A stretch of DNA of 8,189 nucleotides from Deltaproteobacteria bacterium (GTDB lineage Bacteria; Desulfobacterota; Desulfobacteria; Desulfobacterales; Desulfobacteraceae), in assembly GCA_019314105.1 (NCBI GenBank), contig JAFCZY010000075.1, positions 1 to 8,189 on the forward strand. Direction: 5' to 3'. Each line of letters begins with the position of its first letter. Position 1 is the stretch's first letter. This document shows positions 1 to 5,484 of this stretch, in pieces. Position numbers and translations under genes: made by a program. The notes beneath the pieces are model-generated. The model searched no databases. It worked only from the letters and a program-made list of their open reading frames with translations, and was not told the origin of the DNA.

Positions 1-2449
1 CCTGGACAACAACAAGAACATCATCTGTTTTTAAAGAATCCTTTCTATATTCAGGCCAGGGTTGCTCTATAATTGATCCGGTTTTGCCTGATCTTTTACC
101 CAATTTTTTAAAAAGGTCTTCACAAAAATGCGGAATAATTGGTGATAACAATAACAGGGTGTTCTCAAGACTGAACAGGATCACTTTTTTCAATTCCGTG
201 TCTGCAGAATCAAGATCAATCGTATACAAAACATTTACAAGCTCCATTACAGCAGAAATGGCCGTATTAAAATGAAAACTTTTATCAATATCATCCGTGA
301 CCTTTTGGATGGTCTGATTTGCTTTGATATAAAGATCCTTTGCCTGTGCTGATGACAGGTCGAAGGCTGCGCCGGTAAAGGGCACTTCTGATTCGTCAAT
401 TTTTTCCATACAGTCCATGGCAAGGCGCCACACCCTGTTTACGAATCTGTTGCTGCCCTCAACCCCGTCCTCACTCCATTCAAGATCTCTTTCAGGCGGC
501 GCTGCAAACAGGCAGAACAACCGGGTCACATCAGCGCCGTATTTTTCAAGCAGCTCTTTGGGATCGACCACATTTTTCTTGGATTTGGACATTTTAATAA
601 CCCGACCCACCTCCACATCACTGTTGCATCTTGTGCACACAAACTTTCCGTCATCCTTTTTAATGACTTCTTCGGGATAAAGAAATCCATGCTCGGGACA
701 TGTCATGGTCTCCTTGCAGACCATGCCCTGAGTGAGTAATCGTGTGAACGGTTCTTTAAAATCAATCATTCCAAGGGTATTTAATACCCGCATAAAATAC
801 CTTGAATATAATAAATGAAGAACCGCGTGTTCTACGCCACCGATGTATTGATCCACGGGAGCCCAGTATTTAACGGCTTCAGGGTCAAACATACCGTCTT
901 CATATCTTGGCGAACAATATCTCAAATAATACCATGAAGATTCTACAAAGGTATCCATGGTATCGGTATCTCTTTTTGCATCCTGCCTGCCGCATTCAGG
1001 GCAGGTGACTTTTGAAAAGTAATCAAGGGTCGGCAAAGGAGACCCCCCTTTTTCAAGAAGATTTGCATCTTCAGGAAGCTTTATGGGAAGATCAGCTTCA
1101 GGAACCGGCACCACACCGCAATCCGGGCAGTGAATAACCGGAATTGGCGCTCCCCAGTATCGTTGTCTTGAGATTCCCCAGTCTCTTAGTCTATAGGAAA
1201 CCGTCTTCTTTCCCCTGCCCTTTTTTTCCAGCCAGTCTGTCATGATATCCATGGCTTTTTTGCTGTCCAGCCCATTAAATTCACCGGAATTCACCATAAC
1301 ACCAACACCTGTATAAGCTTCTTCCATGGTGTTTCCGTTGAGAGTCTCCTCTTTTGGTTGAACCACGACCCTGATGTCAAGCCCGTATTTTCTGGCAAAA
1401 TCAAAATCCCGCTGATCACCGGCCGGCACCGACATGATGGCGCCAGTTCCATATTCCATTAAAACAAAATTGGCCGTATAAACCGGAATCTTCTCAAGGG
1501 TTGCAGGATTAATGCAAAAGGCACCTGTGAAAACCCCTTCTTTTTCATATTTTTCTATCCCCTCGGCAGATCTTTCCTGACTGGATACCTTTTGAACAAA
1601 GGCTGCCACTTCCTCTTCCTTATCAGTTCCCTTTGAAAGGCTTTCAACCAGCGGATGTTCAGGGGAAAGACACATAAAGGTTGCCCCAAAAACCGTGTCC
1701 GGCCTTGTGGTGAAAACCTTAATATCTTCATCCCTGCCATCAATTTTAAATTTTAATTCGGATCCAACACTTTTACCGATCCAGTTTTTCTGCATAACCG
1801 TTACTTTATCGGGCCAACCCGGCAGTTTATCGCAATGGATCAGAAGGTCTTCGGCATAATCTGTTATTTTAAAAAACCACTGCCACAGCTTTTTTTGCTG
1901 AACCGTCTGGGAGCATCTCCAGCATTTATCCTGCTCAACCTGTTCATTGGCAAGAACCGTCTGGCATTTCTCACACCAGTTTACAAAAGACTCTTTTCGA
2001 TAGACCATTCCTTTTTTCAGCATTTTAAGGAAAAGCCATTGCTCCCATTTATAATATTCCGGATGGCAGGTAGCGATTTCACGGTCCCAGTCATATGAAA
2101 ACCCCATTTTTTTAAGCTGCTCCCGCATGGCGCTTATATTGTCATACGTCCAGGCAGCAGGATGGGTATTATTGGCAATGGCTGCATTTTCAGCCGGCAT
2201 ACCAAATGCATCCCAGCCCATGGGGTGAATAACATTAAAGCCTTTCATCCGTTTGTACCTGACAACCACATCACCGATGGTATAATTACGCACATGACCG
2301 ATATGTATTTTACCGGAAGGGTAAGGAAACATTTCTAATAGATAATATTTTTCTTTTGATGAATCTTCATTAACTTTAAAAAGCTGACGTTTATTCCAGT
2401 ATGCCTGCCACTCAGGTTCTACCAATTCCGGATGATACCGCTGCTCCAT
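1..2449 (-). CDS. leuS: Leucyl-tRNA synthetase LeuS, C-terminus cut by window edge
   Basis: Cytoplasmic class Ia aminoacyl-tRNA synthetase that charges tRNA-Leu with leucine. 816 complete codons are read; by comparison with the usual ~860 residues, about 50 C-terminal residues lie outside, and the last visible residues (DDVLVVVQ) enter the usual VQVNGKVR tail domain. Visible landmarks: [17 protein letters not shown] with HIGH at 49-52; a four-cysteine zinc site C159, C162, C176, C179; the CP1 editing domain with TTRPDT at 247-252 and DQRD at 345-348; [15 protein letters not shown] after it; [10 protein letters not shown] with KMSKS at 619-623; then the anticodon-binding region beginning [20 protein letters not shown], the Thr-rich motif and KMSKS fall at the same numbers as in E. 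coli LeuRS. The start is fixed by an AAGGAG eight bases upstream and the family-typical N-terminus [18 protein letters not shown]. One oddity: the editing motif reads AGDQRD where bacterial enzymes usually have a His before DQRD. Divergent from the sigma-54 activator. Confidence 0.98.
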   Translation of the reverse strand, partial: MEQRYHPELVEPEWQAYWNKRQLFKVNEDSSKEKYYLLEMFPYPSGKIHIGHVRNYTIGDVVVRYKRMKGFNVIHPMGWDAFGMPAENAAIANNTHPAAWTYDNISAMREQLKKMGFSYDWDREIATCHPEYYKWEQWLFLKMLKKGMVYRKESFVNWCEKCQTVLANEQVEQDKCWRCSQTVQQKKLWQWFFKITDYAEDLLIHCDKLPGWPDKVTVMQKNWIGKSVGSELKFKIDGRDEDIKVFTTRPDTVFGATFMCLSPEHPLVESLSKGTDKEEEVAAFVQKVSSQERSAEGIEKYEKEGVFTGAFCINPATLEKIPVYTANFVLMEYGTGAIMSVPAGDQRDFDFARKYGLDIRVVVQPKEETLNGNTMEEAYTGVGVMVNSGEFNGLDSKKAMDIMTDWLEKKGRGKKTVSYRLRDWGISRQRYWGAPIPVIHCPDCGVVPVPEADLPIKLPEDANLLEKGGSPLPTLDYFSKVTCPECGRQDAKRDTDTMDTFVESSWYYLRYCSPRYEDGMFDPEAVKYWAPVDQYIGGVEHAVLHLLYSRYFMRVLNTLGMIDFKEPFTRLLTQGMVCKETMTCPEHGFLYPEEVIKKDDGKFVCTRCNSDVEVGRVIKMSKSKKNVVDPKELLEKYGADVTRLFCLFAAPPERDLEWSEDGVEGSNRFVNRVWRLAMDCMEKIDESEVPFTGAAFDLSSAQAKDLYIKANQTIQKVTDDIDKSFHFNTAISAVMELVNVLYTIDLDSADTELKKVILFSLENTLLLLSPIIPHFCEDLFKKLGKRSGKTGSIIEQPWPEYRKDSLKTDDVLVVVQ

Positions 2450-2457
2450 TACACCGA

Positions 2458-2463
2458 CTCCTT
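2458..2463 (-). promoter_or_regulatory. Ribosome binding site of leuS
   Basis: On the minus strand the sequence reads AAGGAG followed by eight bases and the ATG at 2449. This near-perfect Shine-Dalgarno site decides the leuS start. Confidence 0.75.
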
Positions 2464-2539
2464 TTCTTTATTTGAATTTTTATAGATGCCATAAACAAAG
2501 GAAAATAGCAAGAAAATCAAAAGAATTCTCTTTTAATTT

Positions 2540-2568
2540 TTGTTGTTTTTTAAAAACTTTATTATATT
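2540..2568 (+). promoter_or_regulatory. Candidate sigma-70 promoter of the sigma-54 activator gene
   Basis: TTGTTG at 2540-2545 and TATATT at 2563-2568 are separated by 17 bases. If used, transcription starts near 2575 and the 15-bp inverted repeat at 2592-2623 lies in the early transcribed region, a usual place for an autorepression operator. It overlaps the leuS promoter candidate on the other strand. No sigma-54 GG-N10-GC element was found directly before the activator gene. The -35 match is poor. Confidence 0.3.
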
Positions 2569-2589
2569 CAAAGGATAATGGATGTTCAG
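2561..2589 (-). promoter_or_regulatory. Candidate sigma-70 promoter of leuS
   Basis: On the minus strand a perfect TATAAT (2566 down to 2561) lies 17 bases after CTGAAC (2589 down to 2584), which matches the TTGACA -35 box only partly. It would start transcription near 2554 and leave a leader of about 105 bases before leuS. The region is very AT-rich, so chance -10 matches are likely; the assignment rests on position and the perfect hexamer. Confidence 0.35.
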
Positions 2590-2591
2590 TC

Positions 2592-2623
2592 ACATAATGG
2601 TTGCAACTTTGCAACCATTATGT
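2592..2623. repeat. Perfect 15-bp inverted repeat, probable operator
   Basis: Arms 2592-2606 (ACATAATGGTTGCAA) and 2609-2623 (TTGCAACCATTATGT) are exact reverse complements around a 2-base CT spacer. It lies 44 bases before the activator ATG and just upstream of the leuS -35 candidate. A two-base loop is poor for RNA folding and no T-tract follows, so a DNA-binding site for a dimeric protein is more likely than a terminator. The core TTGCAA recurs in the palindrome at 4022-4048, which suggests that the neighbouring Fis-HTH activator binds both. A further TTGCAA lies at 2633-2638. The repeat is certain; the function is inferred. Confidence 0.7.
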
Positions 2624-2666
2624 TTAAAATGCTTGCAAACAAAATTAAAAATACCGGACTGGAAAA

Positions 2667-4010
2667 ATGATACATAAAAAAACGCTTGTTCCACTTTCTG
2701 AGGATACTACCAAGGTCATTCTTGAAAGCATATCAGATGGTGTTTTTACAATAGATTATAATTGGGGAATCACTTCTTTTAACCGGGCGGCAGAGGAAAT
2801 AACCGGCATTTCCCGTAAAGATGCCATTGGTCGCCATTGCTGGGAAGTCTTTCGTTCCAATATGTGTGAAGAAGACTGTGCACTCAAAAGGACCATGGAA
2901 GAAGGCAGGCCATTCATCAATTCATCCGGATATATTATTAACCGCGAAAAGAAGAAAATACCCATCACAGCATCTACTTCTCTTCTGATCAATAAAAACG
3001 GGGACATTATTGGCGGGATTGAAACTTTCAGGGATCACTCTCTTGTTGAGCAGCTCAGAAAAGAGCTCTCAACAAAATTTAAAGTGGACGATATTGTCAG
3101 TAGCAGTAATACCATGAAAAAGATCTTTAATATCCTGCCCCAGGTATCTGACAGTGATTCTTCGGTTCTGATTGAGGGAGAGACCGGTACAGGAAAAGAA
3201 TTATTTGCCCGAGCTATTCATAATATGAGCCACAGAGAGAAAAAACCATTTATTGCCATAAATTGCGGCGCACTCCCGGATACACTTCTGGAATCCGAAC
3301 TGTTTGGATATAAAAAAGGCGCCTTTACCAATGCCATGACAGACAAACCCGGCCAATTTGCGCTGGCCGATGGCGGCACCATCTTTCTCGATGAAATCGG
3401 AGATACCAGCCCGGCTTTCCAGGTCAGTCTTCTTCGGGTTCTTCAAGAACATGAGTTCACCCCCCTTGGGGCTTTGAAACAGGAAAAAACCAATATTCGC
3501 ATTATTGCAGCAACCAATAAAGAACTTTCCGATCTTGTCTCACAAAATCAATTCAGGCAGGATCTTTATTACCGGATTAATGTTATCCGGCTTTCCTTAC
3601 CACCCCTGCGACATAGAATGGAAGATATTCCCCTTCTTGTCGATCGATTTATCCAAAAAATGAATGCCCGCCAGGGAAAATTTATCCAGGGAATCGACAA
3701 AAAAGTCCTTCAATCCTTCATGTCCCATGATTTTCCAGGCAATATTCGGGAACTTGAAAATATTATTGAACATGCATTTGTCCTCTGTTCCGAGGGCTAC
3801 ATAAAATTGAATCATTTACCCGGATTTTTATCCCTGCCATCCTCTATCAATGAAGGGGTAGATAAAGATCCCGTTCAATCTGCACAAATCAAACTTATTA
3901 CCGATGCCCTGGCACGCAATAATTACAATCGCAGTGCCGCTGCTAAAGATCTGGGTATCCATAAAAGCACGCTTTTTAGAAGAATTAAAAAACTGGGAAT
4001 AAGTTTATAA
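2667..4010 (+). CDS. PAS-domain sigma-54-dependent transcriptional activator
   Basis: A 447-residue bacterial enhancer-binding protein that would use ATP hydrolysis to open sigma-54 RNA polymerase promoters. Order of domains: PAS sensor (about 13-125) with cysteines C58, C67 and C71 in HCWEVFRSNMCEEDC; AAA+ domain (about 142-375) with Walker A GETGTGKE at 171-178, sigma-54 contact loop GAFTNA at 218-223, Walker B GGTIFLDEIGD at 236-246, sensor I RIIAATN at 278-284, arginine-finger region FRQDLYYRINV at 296-306 and FPGNIREL at 356-363; Fis-type HTH at the C-terminus (about 405-446, NRSAAAKDLGIHKSTLFRRI). There is no receiver domain, so no partner kinase is required. The loop departs from canonical GAFTGA. 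The start has only a weak GGA, but the PAS domain begins soon after and no better start is seen. The next gene on the strand has a sigma-54 promoter, making it the probable target. Exact signal unknown. Confidence 0.95.
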   Translation: MIHKKTLVPLSEDTTKVILESISDGVFTIDYNWGITSFNRAAEEITGISRKDAIGRHCWEVFRSNMCEEDCALKRTMEEGRPFINSSGYIINREKKKIPITASTSLLINKNGDIIGGIETFRDHSLVEQLRKELSTKFKVDDIVSSSNTMKKIFNILPQVSDSDSSVLIEGETGTGKELFARAIHNMSHREKKPFIAINCGALPDTLLESELFGYKKGAFTNAMTDKPGQFALADGGTIFLDEIGDTSPAFQVSLLRVLQEHEFTPLGALKQEKTNIRIIAATNKELSDLVSQNQFRQDLYYRINVIRLSLPPLRHRMEDIPLLVDRFIQKMNARQGKFIQGIDKKVLQSFMSHDFPGNIRELENIIEHAFVLCSEGYIKLNHLPGFLSLPSSINEGVDKDPVQSAQIKLITDALARNNYNRSAAAKDLGIHKSTLFRRIKKLGISL

Positions 4011-4021
4011 TACGGTCTCTT

Positions 4022-4048
4022 TTTTTATTGCAACGCCTGCAATAAAAA
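4022..4048. repeat. 11-bp inverted repeat, probable upstream activator site
   Basis: Arms 4022-4032 (TTTTTATTGCA) and 4038-4048 (TGCAATAAAAA) are perfect reverse complements around ACGCC. The T-run precedes and the A-run follows the stem on both strands, the reverse of an intrinsic terminator, so termination is unlikely although the repeat lies 11 bases after the activator stop. The centre is about 130 bases upstream of the -24 element at 4165, a normal distance for an enhancer of a sigma-54 promoter. Its core TTGCAACGCCTGCAA resembles TTGCAACTTTGCAA in the palindrome upstream of the activator. Confidence 0.6.
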
Positions 4049-4163
4049 TCGTCTTACTTTTGCGACCTTTCTTTTTCACCAATCAAACTCTTCTGGTGTC
4101 ATTTTTATCGTAAGTAATTAATATTTAAATATATTCAAACAATCTAAATTAAATTTTTTACTC

Positions 4164-4179
4164 CGGCACATGGTTTGCA
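4164..4179 (+). promoter_or_regulatory. Sigma-54 (-24/-12) promoter of the NifX-like gene
   Basis: CGGCACATGGTTTGCA has GG at 4165-4166 and GC at 4177-4178 with exactly ten bases between, and matches the TGGCAC-N5-TTGCA consensus at all but the first base. Transcription would start about 12 bases beyond the GC, near 4190, about 25 bases before the TTG start. A sigma-54 activator gene immediately upstream and a palindrome at 4022-4048 complete the expected arrangement. Confidence 0.8.
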
Positions 4180-4203
4180 ACTACTATAAAAATGAAATTA
4201 AAT

Positions 4204-4208
4204 GGAGG
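4204..4208 (+). promoter_or_regulatory. Ribosome binding site selecting a TTG start
   Basis: GGAGG is followed by six bases and TTG at 4215-4217. The upstream in-frame ATG at 4170 lies inside the -24/-12 promoter and before the predicted transcript start, so it cannot be used from that promoter. Confidence 0.8.
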
Positions 4209-4214
4209 ATATCA

Positions 4215-4562
4215 TTGAAAATAGCTATAACAGTCTGGGGCAACAGGGTTTCTCCTGTTTTTGATGCTGCCGGAACACTTTTTGTAGCCCATATTAAAAA
4301 TCGGATGATTATCAAAAAAAGTTATACATCCTTTAATCCTGAGATGCCTTCGGATCTTATAAAACTACTAAAAAAAATGCAGGTTTCCGTTCTGATATGT
4401 GGTGCCATTTCTACAAAACCTGCGGATTTAATCGTTGAGAACGATATTAAACTCATCTCGTTTGTTACCGGAAATGCATTAAAACTTCTTGACAATTTTG
4501 CTCAAAAACAGACCATTGAAAAAACATTCATGATGCCGGGTTGCAGCAAACAATACTGCTGA
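4215..4562 (+). CDS. NifX/NifB C-terminal-type FeMo-cofactor family protein
   Basis: A 115-residue soluble protein that from the TTG reads M(L)KIAITVWGNRVSPVFDAAG, then VSVLICGAIS and a C-terminus MMPGCSKQYC. The opening strand, the V-SPVFDAA segment and the VxVLICGxIS segment fit the dinitrogenase iron-molybdenum cofactor family (ribonuclease H-like fold; NifX, NafY, the NifB C-terminal domain and many stand-alone proteins). Family members bind or carry iron-sulfur or molybdenum-iron cluster precursors, but many copies in sulfate reducers have no known role and no nif genes occur here. The two C-terminal cysteines (four residues apart) could contribute to metal binding. The TTG start, supported by GGAGG six bases upstream, removes 15 residues compared with the ATG at 4170 and leaves the beta-strand at the N-terminus as the family has it. 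Expression is probably sigma-54 dependent under the activator encoded just upstream. Convergent with the cytochrome gene, 89 bases away, with no clear terminator between. Confidence 0.85.
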   Translation: MKIAITVWGNRVSPVFDAAGTLFVAHIKNRMIIKKSYTSFNPEMPSDLIKLLKKMQVSVLICGAISTKPADLIVENDIKLISFVTGNALKLLDNFAQKQTIEKTFMMPGCSKQYC

Positions 4563-4651
4563 CGCCACAAACCCAAAAAAATTCCTTCCGATATCTGATC
4601 CAACCAAAACTTTGCCCATTTTCTCTGACAATTCAGCCGATACGGTATTGT

Positions 4652-5317
4652 TTATTTCTTTGGATGGCAATTTGTGCAGGATGTGGGTGCTGGCACCTTA
4701 CCTTTGGGATCCCCTTTTTCCTTGTTGTAATCCTTGTGGCAGCCAATGCAATTGGCATGGAGAGCTTCAAAATGATACTTGGCTATTTTTTCTTTTTTCC
4801 CAAGCTTTTCACCCTTTGGTTTTTCTGTCTCTTTATGGCAGTCAATACATCCTTTGGGCGTATCATTAATGGTTAAATCCAACGGCTTCCCCGTTTCATC
4901 ATGGTGGCAGCTGCCACAGGAAATTAAATGGTCTTCCACATGCTTTTTATGCGTAAATTGTACAATCCCTTTTTTATGTACTTTATATAGGGAATTTTCC
5001 ATTGAAATCACATCTATTTGCGTGGTTTCAACCTTTTGCTCCTCAACTTTGGCTTCCGGTAAGAGAGCTGATGAGTCCCCAGATGGTGCAGTGATTGGTT
5101 CTGATTCAACTTCCTCGACTTTTTTTACAATAATTTCCGTTTGAATTGTTTTTTCTTCACCCTTTTGCGGTTGATGAATTCTGGTTTGCGCTTTTTTTGA
5201 TATTTTGTGTTTGCTCATCCCCGTATCAGTTACCGGGAGCGAACAATAGCTCAAGAAAAAAATGAGCATTAAAATAATAATGAAAATAATGTGCTGTCCA
5301 TATGATTCATTGTCCAT
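4652..5317 (-). CDS. Membrane-anchored tetraheme class III-type cytochrome c
   Basis: A 221-residue protein in three parts. Residues 9-29 are a strongly hydrophobic helix, probably an uncleaved signal anchor; LSYC at 22-25 resembles a lipobox but Tyr before Cys is atypical. Residues 30-110 are a charged, Lys/Glu- and Pro-containing linker. Residues about 115-221 carry four CxxCH heme sites: C134-H138, C157-H161, C190-H194 and C214-H218, the last four residues from the end. FTHKKH (H123, H126), the extra His after the first site (H139) and H182/H187 are candidates for the distal ligands, the arrangement of class III cytochromes c3/c7. Role: low-potential electron transfer on the outer face of the cytoplasmic membrane; partners are not visible here. 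AAGGAG seven bases before the ATG fixes the start, and no other start codon lies upstream before an in-frame stop. Charges flanking the helix run against the positive-inside rule. A weak sigma-54 element precedes it. Confidence 0.93.
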   Translation of the reverse strand: MDNESYGQHIIFIIILMLIFFLSYCSLPVTDTGMSKHKISKKAQTRIHQPQKGEEKTIQTEIIVKKVEEVESEPITAPSGDSSALLPEAKVEEQKVETTQIDVISMENSLYKVHKKGIVQFTHKKHVEDHLISCGSCHHDETGKPLDLTINDTPKGCIDCHKETEKPKGEKLGKKEKIAKYHFEALHANCIGCHKDYNKEKGDPKGKVPAPTSCTNCHPKK

Positions 5318-5324
5318 TTTCTCT

Positions 5325-5330
5325 CTCCTT
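5325..5330 (-). promoter_or_regulatory. Ribosome binding site of the cytochrome gene
   Basis: AAGGAG on the minus strand, seven bases before the ATG at 5317. It supports this start, the only possible one after the in-frame TAA at about 5354-5356. Confidence 0.75.
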
Positions 5331-5349
5331 TTTGCCGGTACAAAAACGG

Positions 5350-5366
5350 TTGCTTAAAGAATGCCT
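5350..5366 (-). promoter_or_regulatory. Candidate sigma-54 promoter of the cytochrome gene
   Basis: On the minus strand AGGCATTCTTTAAGCAA has GG (5365-5364) and GC (5353-5352) with exactly ten bases between. GGCA and GCAA fit the consensus, but AA replaces the TT before the -12 GC. A start near 5340 would give a leader of about 23 bases with the AAGGAG in it. The position is right; the match is only moderate. Confidence 0.35.
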
Positions 5367-5474
5367 TTAACTTGAAATCACTAAAAAATCAAATAAATTT
5401 TTCTTTACAGCACTGGCAGCAATTGGTAATTAAACCTATCTATGCAATTTTTTGTTAATATTTCTAACTTCACC

Positions 5475-5479
5475 AGGGA
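5475..5479 (+). promoter_or_regulatory. Ribosome binding site of the histidine kinase
   Basis: AGGGA lies five bases before ATG at 5485-5487. It favours this start over the TTG at 5452, which has no Shine-Dalgarno site and adds eleven residues without similarity to related kinases. Confidence 0.6.
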
Positions 5480-5484
5480 ATGCC

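Noticed and set aside
1835..2098. Open frames on the plus strand opposite leuS and other overlapping frames
   Set aside because: They lie antisense to well-supported genes, have no ribosome binding sites and no family features.
2450..2560. T-box or attenuator in the leuS leader
   Set aside because: No T-box consensus, no leucine-rich leader peptide and no terminator hairpin could be seen in the AT-rich stretch.
4192..4218. Leader peptide frame MKLNGGYH whose stop overlaps the TTG start
   Set aside because: The ATG is at or next to the predicted transcript start and has no ribosome binding site; the overlap is probably chance.
4563..4651. Terminator between the convergent NifX-like and cytochrome genes
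   Set aside because: No GC-rich stem followed by a T-tract on either strand.
5414..5429. TGGCAGCAATTGGTAA as a sigma-54 promoter for the kinase
   Set aside because: The distance from TGGCA to TTGG is two bases short of the fixed GG-N10-GC spacing.
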